This document shows positions 7,468-15,941 of a stretch of 32,441 nucleotides of DNA, one piece after another. The number at the start of each line of letters is the position of its first letter. Within the stretch, counting starts at the first letter, position 1. Source of the stretch: an uncultured Clostridia bacterium. Its GTDB lineage: Bacteria > Bacillota > Clostridia > Christensenellales > Borkfalkiaceae. Position numbers and translations under genes: made by a program. Under the pieces are notes generated by a model. The model did no database searches and was not told where the DNA came from. It saw nothing but the letters and a program-made list of their open reading frames with translations. Location of the stretch: positions 1 to 32,441 of the forward strand of contig CANQUN010000017.1 of NCBI GenBank assembly GCA_947627065.1, read 5' to 3'.

Positions 7468-10400
7468 TTAAGGTTTCAGCGAAATCATTTCGCCGTCTGT
7501 CTCAATTTCTTTTGAAAGCAATTTTAAGGCATTCTCAAGACGTTCCGTAATCGCATCGCCCACGCGATTAAATCCAAGTAGTTGCGTGATGAGCCTGAAT
7601 AAGCCTTGCTTTTCAGCAGAGATATTTCTTTTTAGAATTTCTTTCAGTCCTAAAGCCAACTCGGCGATGTCAATATATTTGATTTCACGCGGTTCGGTAT
7701 TTTCGGCAGGGACACGAAGCATAGGTATTTCCTGACCTTGCATATAAATAAATCCGTTTTTTCGCATCAGCCCATACCGCGAGAAATTCCACATTTGGCT
7801 GTTAAATTCTTGTCTTACGACATTTGTAACCTTTTCTCTCCCGTCAAACAGAAAAACGATGCGCTTTAATAGCCACTCTTCGGAAATGGGGGCTTCTACG
7901 CGCACAATTGCCAACACTACTGAAAGGATGTTGTTTTTGCATTGATGGGCAGCGGAATAAACATCTACCATTTCATACTTCGGAAATTCAAAATGTATTT
8001 CTTCGGCGACTTGCTCAAAGCTGTCCGCTGCTGCAATTTCACTTCGAGGTGCTGTTTGCGGAGGGGTGCTTTCCATAGCATCTTCGACGGTTTTCAAGAG
8101 GCGTTCCTTTTCGATACGCTTATTTCTGAACCAATCGGTAGACCAAATTCGGTAAAACTTCCAACCCATTCGCTCCAAAATATCCTGCCGTAACCGATCC
8201 CTGTCGCGGGCTGTTTTGGAAGAATGATAAGTTGCCCCGTCGCATTCGATCGCCAATAAATAATCAGAGGAATTGGGACGCTTCAACGCCAAATCAATTC
8301 TGAAGGAGGAGCATCCAACCTGAGTGTCCACGGTGTATCCGTTTTCCCGCAAGAACTCGCATACCTCCATTTCAAATTCCGAGTCGAACTGTTCATACGG
8401 ATTTACTTTAACGCTTCTCTCCAACGCGACCGTGCCGTTTTCGGCATAATCCAGATATTCGCGCAGTAATCTTGCGCCTTCCGATTTTGTCCGCGATAAG
8501 TCGATATCGTAATAATGTATAGACGCAACCAACTGTACATTGAGTTTTGCGCGGGTAACTGCAACATTTAACCGCCGTTCCCCGCCTTCACGATTGACAG
8601 GTCCAAAATTCAACAGCAGTCTACCTTGTGAATCTCTTGCGTAAGCGATGCTGAAGATAATCGTATCGCGTTCATCACCTTGTACCGTTTCCAGGTTCTT
8701 CACAAAAAACGGCTCCGCTCGGTCGGTTTTGAAGAACTCCTCAAACTCGGCGTTCTGTTGTCTGCGCTTATATATCAATTTGTCAATCAAATTTTGCTGG
8801 GAAATACTGAACGCTACGACTCCAAGGCTTCTATTGGGGTACTTTTGGATATTTTCAAATACAAGATCTACGATGCGCTCGGCTTCATCGCGGTTGGTTT
8901 TGCTTTTCCTGTCAAATACGCCGTTTATGTAATAGAAGTCAACACCCACGCCTTTTGCGTCTGCTTTTGACGAAGGGAACGTGACCAAATCATTGTCGTA
9001 GAAATTCTTGTTGGAGAAGGAAATGAGTTGCTCATACCTGCTGCGATAATGCCATTTCAATCTGCGTTGTGAAAACGCAGTTGAACAGAGGTCGAGAATA
9101 GACTCGAAATCGGTAATATCCTCGTTTTCTTCATCATCGTCATCGGAATCGATAGTGGAATTAAAGAAATTGCTGGGAGGCATCTGTTTGGAGTCGCCGA
9201 CCACAATCAATTGTTTTCCGCGATAGATCGCTCCAATCGCGTCTTGCGGGAATATTTGTGACGCTTCGTCGAAAACGACAACGTCAAATTTCATATCGGA
9301 GTCCAGATATGTGCTTACGCTGAGCGGCGACATTAAGAAGCACGGCTTTAAGGTGAGCGTTAGATCTCCCAATTCGTGCAAGAGTTGCCGTATTCCTTTC
9401 TTCTTGCGTTTCTTTTCGTTCTCGCGCAATAAAATCGAGATGGCGCTTCCCTGTGCGACCATATCGAGGCCGGGGCGTTGTGCTGACAGTTTGGCTTTAA
9501 TTTTTGCTTTGTTGATCTCAAAGTTCAATGTATCTTTCTCTTTGAACCGCGCAATCATCTCATCGTGCGGGATACGCGCCAATTCAATTAAAATCGGTGA
9601 TTGATGCAGGATGAAATCTACCCATTGCGTAAAGAAAGCTTTTTTATAGCAAAGAGTTATTTTGTCTGCGGGCAGTTGCTTTGTGATCGCGTAGTCAATA
9701 TAATCTCGCAGCGACAATGCCTCGGCCTTCTTCAAAAGTTTAACAAAGTCGCACCAATTATCTGATTTATCCGTATTGTCAATACAGCCAAGGAATTTCG
9801 CAGCCAACGATTGCATCGAGGCGTCGCATACATTGTATTCTTTGGGGTCAAATTCTGCAAGAACGCGGTCAAGTGCCTGTCGGTGTTCACCGAAAATTTT
9901 ACAATATTGCTCGGCAAACAATTTGATTTTTGGTCTCTGCTCTGAATATATATCTCTTGTCAGAGCGGAAAGCGCACCGATACCGGGGAATCGTGAGAGT
10001 GCATCCTGAACGGCATAAAGTTCATTCAACAGTTTGTCAAAATCGGTGTTTACTTCGGCATAGGAGTCGCCGAGACAGGAACGCAGAATCTCATCGGAAT
10101 TGTTAAACTCTTGTTCTTGTTGCTGATAATTTTTGAGTATTTCCGAGGCGGCAACAATTGATGCATATTTCGGCTTTTTGCCGTCTTTTCTGCATAATTT
10201 AAGGTCATTCACGATAAGGCGATATTCTTTGCTGAACAATCTGGAAAACCATCCGTGAAATTGTTTTGTGAGTTTTTTACAGAGCAAAGAGCCGTCCTGC
10301 TTATAAATATCCTCGTCAAAATCGGTATCGAGTTTTCGTTTGTTTTGAAGAATATTTTCGGCAACGGATTTCAGTTTTTCCGTTGTTGCGATTATGTTTT

Positions 10401-12075
10401 CGAGTTCTGACGCATTGAAAACTGCAGGTGTCATAAATCCGCTCACGCCGACCAATTCCATTATGCCTTGTAATATTTTTGAATCGGCAAGCGTGAGCGG
10501 CTCAATTTTATACGCGCGATTGATTTCTTCGCCGACCGATTGAAGTGTGTGGCATAAATCAACAACCGATTGCAAATCGGCTTTTAACTGCATAACGGTC
10601 TGATAAGAAGAGTCCGATGCAGTGTAGCCATACCAAACATTGGCATGATAATCGGCGCCTACGGAAGCGGTGTATTCCGCATAATGATTCAGGCAATTTT
10701 CAGCTTTTTCTATATAGTCCTCGCCTTTAGTGTCGATCTTTTCAACAACAAAAGAAATGTCGGGAACAGCTCTGCACGCGGAAACTTCCTCATAGAGTTG
10801 GTACAGTGTCTTGTTGATGACGGGGCGGATCTTGTGCAACTCTACGGCATATTCATCCAACTGCCGTTGCGCCTCTTTCTTGATTTTTAATTCTCGCTCC
10901 GCTTTTTCCAATACGCCGCTTTTTGCCAACTTAAGCGTTCTGCAAAGCTCTTCAATAATCAACTTTTTATTGGCTTTATGGCTATGTAACTCCAGGCAGA
11001 ATTCTTCCAGCCCGACTTTTTTCAATTTGTCGTAAACGACATTCAATGCGGCAAGTTTTTCAGAAACGAATAAGACCTTTTTCCCATCGGAAAGGCATTC
11101 GGCAATTATATTGGTGATAGTTTGGCTTTTCCCTGTACCGGGAGGTCCTTGCAAAACAAAACTTTGTCCTTCTTTCGCCGCTTCGATCGCCTCGGCTTGG
11201 CTGGAATCTGCATCAACGACGTTGTGCAGATCCAATAGATCTGTCAATTTCTCATCGCCGGGAGTAGTTGCATTGGATGGAACCGCTTCGCCGAGCAAGG
11301 CGCGGACATTATCGTTCTGAATGATTTTTGCGGCATTCTCTTTGATGTCCTTGTACATATTTATCTTTAAAAAAGAGAAGATGCCGATTTTACATTCGGG
11401 AGCTACCGTCCATTTCAACTTTGCAAGCAAAGAGGATACGGCATGAATATAGGATTCGATTCCCATGTCATCGTCGTATTCAGGGAGCCTGATACCGTAA
11501 TCATTTTGAAGCTTAAAGGCAAATGTTGGATTGACGATAATATCATCTTCCAACAAACGGATATAGAACGGCTCAATTGCCGATTGATTTTCTATTGAGA
11601 TCGGTGCCAGCAAAAGCGGCGCACGCAATTCGTATTGAGAAACTTCACTTTCCCTCCAATGAACGAACCCGAACGCCAAATAAGCAATATTGACGCCCGT
11701 TTCTTCCGCAGCAGATCTCGCTTGTTTTGCAATTCTTTTTAACGCTTGCATGGGCTTCCCGGAGATATTATAAATCAGAATCTGGCTCTTTTTCAGTCTG
11801 CCCGTATAGGTTTCCATGAAAGCCTGTTTGGAAGGTTGCCCGCCTGAGGACGAGGGCACATCTTCGTCCGAAATTGACAAGGCGTCTTCATTTTCAAGTT
11901 TTGGGTCAAATACCTCAAAGACCGCAGCGTGTTCTGCTTTCTGAAATACGGTATAAAAGTCGGGAGCAACAACTTCGACCGAATTGCTTTTGGAATCTTT
12001 GAAATTGATAAGGTTGTTTCGCTTCCCCGTATCCAGCAACAGCTCAGCCCATTTGTCGAGTTTTGCAGTATCCAT
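7468..12075 (-). CDS. DUF4011-helicase-endonuclease fusion, candidate single-gene anti-phage protein
   Basis: A 1535-aa multidomain protein. Residues 1-250 match the DUF4011 type (start ...KWAELLLDTGKRNNLINF). A superfamily 1 helicase follows: Walker A GPPGTGKS at 310-317, an insert of about 500 mostly helical residues, Walker B VVVFDEAS near 930, and late motifs VQGDERD and LNVAVTRAK near 1120-1180. Around 1240-1310 is a Vsr/DUF559-like PD-(D/E)xK nuclease (FRIDLAL ... LAIECDGATYH), then a DUF3320-like C-terminus. This order is the recipe described for the anti-viral 'hhe' system (DUF4011-helicase-Vsr); function here is inferred. It stands alone with its own promoter and terminator. A Spo0A-like box lies 13 bp before its -35. 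Confidence 0.85.
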   Translation of the reverse strand: MDTAKLDKWAELLLDTGKRNNLINFKDSKSNSVEVVAPDFYTVFQKAEHAAVFEVFDPKLENEDALSISDEDVPSSSGGQPSKQAFMETYTGRLKKSQILIYNISGKPMQALKRIAKQARSAAEETGVNIAYLAFGFVHWRESEVSQYELRAPLLLAPISIENQSAIEPFYIRLLEDDIIVNPTFAFKLQNDYGIRLPEYDDDMGIESYIHAVSSLLAKLKWTVAPECKIGIFSFLKINMYKDIKENAAKIIQNDNVRALLGEAVPSNATTPGDEKLTDLLDLHNVVDADSSQAEAIEAAKEGQSFVLQGPPGTGKSQTITNIIAECLSDGKKVLFVSEKLAALNVVYDKLKKVGLEEFCLELHSHKANKKLIIEELCRTLKLAKSGVLEKAERELKIKKEAQRQLDEYAVELHKIRPVINKTLYQLYEEVSACRAVPDISFVVEKIDTKGEDYIEKAENCLNHYAEYTASVGADYHANVWYGYTASDSSYQTVMQLKADLQSVVDLCHTLQSVGEEINRAYKIEPLTLADSKILQGIMELVGVSGFMTPAVFNASELENIIATTEKLKSVAENILQNKRKLDTDFDEDIYKQDGSLLCKKLTKQFHGWFSRLFSKEYRLIVNDLKLCRKDGKKPKYASIVAASEILKNYQQQEQEFNNSDEILRSCLGDSYAEVNTDFDKLLNELYAVQDALSRFPGIGALSALTRDIYSEQRPKIKLFAEQYCKIFGEHRQALDRVLAEFDPKEYNVCDASMQSLAAKFLGCIDNTDKSDNWCDFVKLLKKAEALSLRDYIDYAITKQLPADKITLCYKKAFFTQWVDFILHQSPILIELARIPHDEMIARFKEKDTLNFEINKAKIKAKLSAQRPGLDMVAQGSAISILLRENEKKRKKKGIRQLLHELGDLTLTLKPCFLMSPLSVSTYLDSDMKFDVVVFDEASQIFPQDAIGAIYRGKQLIVVGDSKQMPPSNFFNSTIDSDDDDEENEDITDFESILDLCSTAFSQRRLKWHYRSRYEQLISFSNKNFYDNDLVTFPSSKADAKGVGVDFYYINGVFDRKSKTNRDEAERIVDLVFENIQKYPNRSLGVVAFSISQQNLIDKLIYKRRQQNAEFEEFFKTDRAEPFFVKNLETVQGDERDTIIFSIAYARDSQGRLLLNFGPVNREGGERRLNVAVTRAKLNVQLVASIHYYDIDLSRTKSEGARLLREYLDYAENGTVALERSVKVNPYEQFDSEFEMEVCEFLRENGYTVDTQVGCSSFRIDLALKRPNSSDYLLAIECDGATYHSSKTARDRDRLRQDILERMGWKFYRIWSTDWFRNKRIEKERLLKTVEDAMESTPPQTAPRSEIAAADSFEQVAEEIHFEFPKYEMVDVYSAAHQCKNNILSVVLAIVRVEAPISEEWLLKRIVFLFDGREKVTNVVRQEFNSQMWNFSRYGLMRKNGFIYMQGQEIPMLRVPAENTEPREIKYIDIAELALGLKEILKRNISAEKQGLFRLITQLLGFNRVGDAITERLENALKLLSKEIETDGEMISLKP

Positions 12076-12108
12076 AAAATCTTCCTTGAAAATTGTTTAT
12101 ACAGTTTG

Positions 12109-12136
12109 ATTATAGCATATTTTCTACAGTTTTCAA
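12109..12136 (-). promoter_or_regulatory. Core promoter of the DUF4011 helicase gene
   Basis: Leftward TTTGAA (12131-12136), 16 bp, TATAAT (12109-12114) with an extended TGC. The sequence from -35 to -10 resembles those at 14711-14739 and 23160-23188. Confidence 0.75.
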
Positions 12137-12149
12137 AGGATATTTTTGT

Positions 12150-12160
12150 CATTTCGACAA
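12150..12160 (-). promoter_or_regulatory. TTTGTCGAAAT box upstream of the helicase promoter
   Basis: TTTGTCGAAAT on the minus strand, separated from the -35 by exactly 13 bp. The same box at the same distance occurs at 14753-14763 and 31282-31292. It matches a Spo0A box core (TGTCGAA). Here it is also half of an inverted repeat TTTGTC-N5-GACAAA. Confidence 0.65.
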
Positions 12161-12345
12161 ATTTCTCCGGATTATCCCCAATGACAGTTTTCCGCTTGTC
12201 GACGTTTGAATGGGACAAAAATTAACGGCAATCATTATAATTGTTTCTCCTTGAGAAGAAAACTCACCTACATCGCGGCATGAAAAAGCGGGTTAGTTAA
12301 CCGTCAAATCATGTGGCACACTTTCCGTTAATTTTGCCAAGTAAC

Positions 12346-12374
12346 AAAGCCCTCCCAAGGTATGGGAGGGCTTT
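12346..12374 (-). terminator. Terminator of the acyltransferase operon
   Basis: Perfect 12-bp stem AAAGCCCTCCCA (12346-12357) with TGGGAGGGCTTT (12363-12374) and a 5-base loop. Symmetric, so it can act from both sides; the leftward operon ends just before it. Confidence 0.88.
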
Positions 12375-12375
12375 C

Positions 12376-12410
12376 AATGTGGCCTTTTTCTCACAAAAAC
12401 GGCTATTTTT
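12376..12410 (-). repeat. Dispersed TTTGTGAGA motif, copy 3
   Basis: Minus strand: GCCGTTTTTGTGAGAAAAAG then GCCACATTG, lying directly between the acyltransferase stop codon and its terminator. Confidence 0.75.
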
Positions 12411-13962
12411 TCTCTTTGTCGGCCGCTTCTCCGCCGCTGTCGGACACATCGTCGGTCCGCGTTTTTCCGCCGTCGGGCACATCATCGCTTGCCGCGTCCG
12501 CGTCGTTATCCGTAGGAGCGTCGGGCGCGCTTGCGGGCGCATTTTCCGCCGTTTCGGTCGGGTTTTCGGCCTTGTCTTTACCGAACAGAAAATTCATCAG
12601 GTACCCGCACACGTTTGAAAACGGCACGACAACCGCGTCCAAACACCTGTCCACGAGCACGAAAACGGGCTTTTCTACGGCGTAGATGCGCACGAGGTCG
12701 ATGACCGTGCACACGGCCAGCACGGCGGCAACGGCCATGATCGAATAGGGGATGAGCAGGGCGGTGTCCGCAAAACTCGCGTTCTTAAACAGCGTCGTCC
12801 ATAAAAACGAGCGCACCTGCGGGTGGTCGTGTATGAGATACACGCCGAACATCGCCGACCCAACCACGTTTATCCACTTGCGCGGCTTCATCTTCAGCGT
12901 TGCAAAAGTCATGAATAAATTGACAGACATCAACAAAACAGTCAATTTCTCTTGACCGTAATATCTCGTCTCCACTCCGCCGTTAATCGCGCGGCTCAGG
13001 CTCGTCAGGTAGGTCAGGGCGGTGAACAGCACAAAAAGCAGCAGATAATGCAGGGTTTTGAGTTTGGGATTAAAGCCGTGCAGTCTCGCAAACGCGCCCG
13101 CGACGTACATCGTCATGAACCACAGCAGCGAATTTCCCTGAAACGACCTTAACGAAACGGTGGGGATAACCGACCACATCACCACGAGCAGGAGCAGCAG
13201 AATCCCGCACTGTCTTTTATTGAGTTTATTCAACACAATGTTGATAAACGGGTGCAGAAGGTAGAGCACAAAATAGGTGCTTGCAAACCACCAAGTGTCC
13301 GATAATATGGGAAATAGGGCACTTTTGAAGGAATTGTAACTCCAATCCACCTTGCCCAGCGCGCCGAACAGCACAAAGAAAACGACCGAATAAAAGAACA
13401 CCTGACCCCAGAATTTGACAATCTTGCGCGCGTTGAACAGCGGCCCGCCGTCCATCACGAGGTGGTAACCGGTAATCAGCACAAAAACGTCCACGCCGAC
13501 TTTTCCGCCGAGCAGAATAAAGTTGTACCACAGGTGCGGCACGTTCATTCCGCTCATCAAAAAGCCGCCGTGATAGGCAAAATGATGAAAGATTATCATC
13601 GTCATGGCGACTATCCGCAAAAGCTTAATCGCCGAATTGCGCGGCGCCTTAACACCCGCCTGCGCCTTAACACCCGCCCTCGGCTCGACACCCGTCTGCG
13701 CCTCAACGTCCTCATGCGATTCGCCGCCCGCCTGTGCTTTGACACCTGCCTGCGCCTTGACGTCCGTCTGCGCCTCAACGCTCGCTTGTGGCTCTACGCC
13801 TGTCTGTGGCTCGACACCCGCCTGCGCCTTGACGTCCGTCAGCGCCTTAACGCTCGCTTGCGCCTCGACACTCGGCTGTGCCTTAACGCCCGCCCACGAC
13901 TCAACGCCTGTCTGCCCATCGACACTCGGCTGTGCCTTAACCGCCAAACTTTCACTGTGCAT
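12403..13962 (-). CDS. Acyltransferase 3 family membrane protein with N-terminal hexapeptide repeats
   Basis: A 519-aa integral membrane protein. After seven residues come about 17 copies of a six-residue repeat, V-[KE]-[AP]-Q-[AT]-[GSD] (residues 8-107), presumably a cytosolic flexible arm. From about 110 to 440 it is a typical acyltransferase 3 (OafA/WecH type): LRIVAMTMIIFHHFAYHGGF opens the domain, then about ten membrane helices and a late VYLIHDHPQVR. These enzymes O-acylate surface sugars. The C-terminal 60 residues are acidic and rich in Asp, Ala and Thr. Start: AAAAGGA lies about nine bases before ATG 13962; an upstream ATG at 14001 lies within the preceding small gene. Last gene of a three-gene operon. 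Confidence 0.88.
   Translation of the reverse strand: MHSESLAVKAQPSVDGQTGVESWAGVKAQPSVEAQASVKALTDVKAQAGVEPQTGVEPQASVEAQTDVKAQAGVKAQAGGESHEDVEAQTGVEPRAGVKAQAGVKAPRNSAIKLLRIVAMTMIIFHHFAYHGGFLMSGMNVPHLWYNFILLGGKVGVDVFVLITGYHLVMDGGPLFNARKIVKFWGQVFFYSVVFFVLFGALGKVDWSYNSFKSALFPILSDTWWFASTYFVLYLLHPFINIVLNKLNKRQCGILLLLLVVMWSVIPTVSLRSFQGNSLLWFMTMYVAGAFARLHGFNPKLKTLHYLLLFVLFTALTYLTSLSRAINGGVETRYYGQEKLTVLLMSVNLFMTFATLKMKPRKWINVVGSAMFGVYLIHDHPQVRSFLWTTLFKNASFADTALLIPYSIMAVAAVLAVCTVIDLVRIYAVEKPVFVLVDRCLDAVVVPFSNVCGYLMNFLFGKDKAENPTETAENAPASAPDAPTDNDADAASDDVPDGGKTRTDDVSDSGGEAADKEKK
13636..13945. repeat. 18-bp coding repeat inside the acyltransferase gene
   Basis: About 17 tandem 18-bp units encode the hexapeptide array. 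Units differ by a few bases each, and the repeat stays in frame throughout, so expansion and contraction would change length without breaking the gene. Confidence 0.85.
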
Positions 13963-13964
13963 AA

Positions 13965-14141
13965 TCAGATATCCTTTTTTCTTCGTGTTCTTCCCAAACA
14001 AAACAATATTTCATTATTACAAGTTCGTTTCCGATTTCCCCGAGGGCAATGAGCATTTTTGCCATCGCTCTTGTGTTTTTTCTTGATCTTACCTAAAAAT
14101 TCAAGCATTCTCTGCCGCTTTTTCTGCAATAAGTTAGGCAT
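13965..14141 (-). CDS. Small basic protein of 58 aa, unknown function
   Basis: Not recognised. The ATG overlaps the end of the preceding gene (ATGCCTAA shares the stop), has a very good SD (GGAGGG, four bases before the ATG), and its stop TGA is two bases before the acyltransferase ATG. This tight packing is strong evidence that it is translated. The product begins MPNLLQKKRQRMLEFLGKIKKK, has roughly one third Lys and Arg, three cysteines in its second half and no membrane segment. It might bind nucleic acid, phosphate-rich surface or a membrane, but there is no family evidence. It could also serve mainly as a translational bridge to the acyltransferase. Confidence 0.6.
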   Translation of the reverse strand: MPNLLQKKRQRMLEFLGKIKKKHKSDGKNAHCPRGNRKRTCNNEILFCLGRTRRKKDI

Positions 14142-14595
14142 TTATCCCTCCAAACCTTAATTTCAATTGCTTGATAAAATCTTCATCAAAGCCTTTTCTT
14201 TTTAAGGCGTTCATATAAGTTCTAATAAACGTTTTTTTAACGTTGCCGGCCAAAGCGTCATGTAGGCAAATATAACCGATGACGATGTGCAGTTGCTCTG
14301 CGATTTCGGCAAGCGTAGTTTTTTGATAAAATTCCGCATCTACGTCGTAGACGTAATAGCTCAAAACGGGAGATAAGCCGTTTATGAATGATTTATACTT
14401 GGCAAAAAATCCTTGCAAAACGTCCCACATCTGCTTTTTGTCGGTCAGGCGCGTAGCGTCCCTTGCTTTGCGGATCCTTTCCAAAGTGAGCGACAATGAG
14501 TGCATTTTTTCGACAGTTTCTGTCGCTACCTCAATTGCATCCATCAGGTGTTTATCGCATTGCCCTTTTTGCCATTGATAGTTTGTATCTTCCAT
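14134..14595 (-). CDS. Hypothetical 153-aa helical protein
   Basis: Not recognised. The product (MEDTNYQWQKGQCDKHLMDA...) is predicted mostly helical, soluble, with heptad-like patterns in residues 15-60 and a basic C-terminus (MNALKRKGFDEDFIKQLKL). The start is chosen because GAGGGA lies just before ATG 14595; a frame extending to 14997 passes through repeats and promoters and is not real there. First gene of an operon with the 58-aa protein and the acyltransferase. Two promoters precede it, a distal one with the TTTGTCGAAAT box and a proximal one. Confidence 0.7.
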   Translation of the reverse strand: MEDTNYQWQKGQCDKHLMDAIEVATETVEKMHSLSLTLERIRKARDATRLTDKKQMWDVLQGFFAKYKSFINGLSPVLSYYVYDVDAEFYQKTTLAEIAEQLHIVIGYICLHDALAGNVKKTFIRTYMNALKRKGFDEDFIKQLKLRFGGINA

Positions 14596-14614
14596 GATGT
14601 CCCTCGATTTTTCC

Positions 14615-14643
14615 ATTATATCAAAAAATGCCAAATTTTGCAA
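14615..14643 (-). promoter_or_regulatory. Proximal promoter of the 153-aa gene operon
   Basis: TTGCAA (14638-14643), 17 bp, TATAAT (14615-14620), leftward, leaving a short leader that still contains the SD. Confidence 0.6.
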
Positions 14644-14710
14644 TTTTTTTCTTCCTCGTCGTCGCAGAGCATACGGCCCCAAAAGGCATTCGCTTGAGAT
14701 ATGCATATTC

Positions 14711-14739
14711 ATTATAACATATCTCCGGTAACTTTCAAA
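14711..14739 (-). promoter_or_regulatory. Distal promoter of the 153-aa gene operon
   Basis: TTTGAA (14734-14739), 17 bp, TATAAT (14711-14716), extended TGT. Shares TTTGAAAGTTACCG with the promoter at 23160-23188. Confidence 0.7.
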
Positions 14740-14752
14740 GGGCATTTGTGCC

Positions 14753-14763
14753 ATTTCGACAAA
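14753..14763 (-). promoter_or_regulatory. TTTGTCGAAAT box, operon copy
   Basis: Identical box to 12150-12160, again exactly 13 bp upstream of the -35 hexamer. Confidence 0.65.
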
Positions 14764-14791
14764 ATTTTCGAGGCTGTTCCAAACGGATTTG

Positions 14792-14972
14792 ACGCTTGCC
14801 TGAGGGTGAAGTGGTGCGGAGCGAAATTGTGCCGGGCAAGTTGGGCAGGTGAAGTGGCACGGGGTAAGTTGTGCTTGGCAAATTACGGCGAGGCAAGTTG
14901 GTGCGGGTCGAGGTTGAGCGAGGCAAGTTGGAGGGGAAAGTTGCGGCGGGGAAGTTGGTGAGGTGAAGATGG
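14792..14972. repeat. Degenerate GAAGTTG / GCAAGTTGG repeat region
   Basis: At least ten loosely spaced copies of (G)CAAGTTGG or GAAGTTG and GTGAAG words. An open frame on the minus strand here is proline- and cysteine-rich and reflects the repeat, not a gene. The stretch 14973-15120 holds nothing I can support. Confidence 0.6.
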
Positions 14973-15121
14973 GGCAAATTTTTGCGGAAACAGGCAACTT
15001 TCTCGTCCTGCTTAAGGCATAGTTTTTCGCCTGCTTGCGGTATATTGATAAAACATATCATATTATAGAGACGGTATATTGATAAAAATGACTTATAAAG
15101 TCAGAAAGACCCCGAACATAG

Positions 15122-15164
15122 AAAAAGCACCCAACTTGAACCGCTTGGGTTCAAATTGAGTGCT
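15122..15164 (-). terminator. Terminator of tRNA-Ser(GCU)
   Basis: A 16-bp stem, GCACCCAACTTGAACC (15127-15142) with GGTTCAAATTGAGTGC, with two wobble-type positions, followed leftward by TTTTT. Confidence 0.9.
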
Positions 15165-15166
15165 AA

Positions 15167-15258
15167 TGGCGGAGTAAGAGGGATTTGAACCCTCGCTACG
15201 ATTCTCTCGTACTACTCCCTTAGCAGGGGAGCCCCTTGAGCCGCTTGGGTATTACTCC
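15167..15258 (-). tRNA. tRNA-Ser(GCU)
   Basis: A 92-nt class II tRNA. Acceptor GGAGTAA pairs with TTACTCC, discriminator G and encoded CCA (15167-15169 on the plus strand). The anticodon arm is CTCCC-CTGCTAA-GGGAG with anticodon GCT, read as serine AGC/AGU. A long variable arm follows, and the T-arm has GGTTCAAAT. All expected parts are present. Confidence 0.97.
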
Positions 15259-15354
15259 AGCTCAATCTGCCGAGACGAAGCCTTCTTCGTTTCAGCCATA
15301 CTATAATAGCATATTTTTTTGTCCGTGTCAAAATATTTTCGGCCTTTTCCGAAA

Positions 15355-15690
15355 ATTTGCGTAAAGTTGTAATATTTTGCTCTTATACGGGCGTTGGGAC
15401 AAGGCCTTTGTGTAAAATGTATTGCGTAAACGGAATGAGATGTTGGCAAATTTTTGTCTTTTCAAAATTTATGTAAAGTTGCGAAGTTTTGCTCTCGGAG
15501 CGGCGGCGGGCAACATAGCCCTGCGTAATTGTGGACGTTGAGGCGAGGTCTGTGCGCAATTATACAAGCGTTGGGCATGGCGTGTGTGCGATAATATAAG
15601 CGTTGGGACGGGCTTGCAAGCAACATATAAACACATTGGGGTCTATGCGCAACCATATAGACGTCGGCACATACCCCGTGTGTAAAAATT
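15355..15690. repeat. Degenerate tandem repeats upstream of the metalloprotease
   Basis: Two imperfect 36-bp copies (TGTAAAGTTG...TTTTGCTCT) at about 15357 and 15468, then four units of about 30 bp between 15530 and 15680 marked by AAGCGTTGGG and GTGCGCAA words. No gene is visible in 15259-15717. Confidence 0.55.
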
Positions 15691-15717
15691 GTTGTTAGAA
15701 TGCGGGGCGGAAAATGC

Positions 15718-15746
15718 TTGCAATCGTGCGGGGATTATCGTATAAT
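15718..15746 (+). promoter_or_regulatory. Promoter of the metalloprotease gene
   Basis: TTGCAA (15718-15723), 17 bp, TATAAT (15741-15746), with a second TATAAT overlapping at 15746-15751. It implies a leader of about 190 nt made largely of tandem repeats. Confidence 0.7.
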
Positions 15747-15755
15747 ATAATACAA

Positions 15756-15920
15756 TCCAAAACGTTACTCGGGATACTGTCCGAAACGTTTCACGGGATA
15801 ATGTCCACGGGATAATACCCAAGGCGTTACACGGGATACTGTCCACAGGATAATACCCAAGGCGTTACACGGGATACTGTCCACAGGATATTATCCAAGA
15901 CGTTTCGCAGTATACAATCC
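15756..15920 (+). repeat. 38-bp tandem repeat in the 5' leader of the metalloprotease mRNA
   Basis: Units starting at 15818, 15856 and 15894 are spaced by exactly 38 bp; core words are CAAGGCGTTACACGGGATAC and TGTCCACAGGATAATA. Two shorter, older units precede at 15756 and 15780. Each unit holds GGGATA...TATCC-like self-complementary words. Confidence 0.85.
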
Positions 15921-15941
15921 AATAGTTTTACAGGTGAACAA

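Noticed and set aside
14596-14997. N-terminal extension of the 153-aa protein
   Set aside because: It runs through two promoters and a degenerate repeat; the SD-supported ATG is at 14595.
15756-15920. Possible CRISPR array
   Set aside because: Units are contiguous 38-bp tandem repeats without unique spacers; no cas genes in the window.
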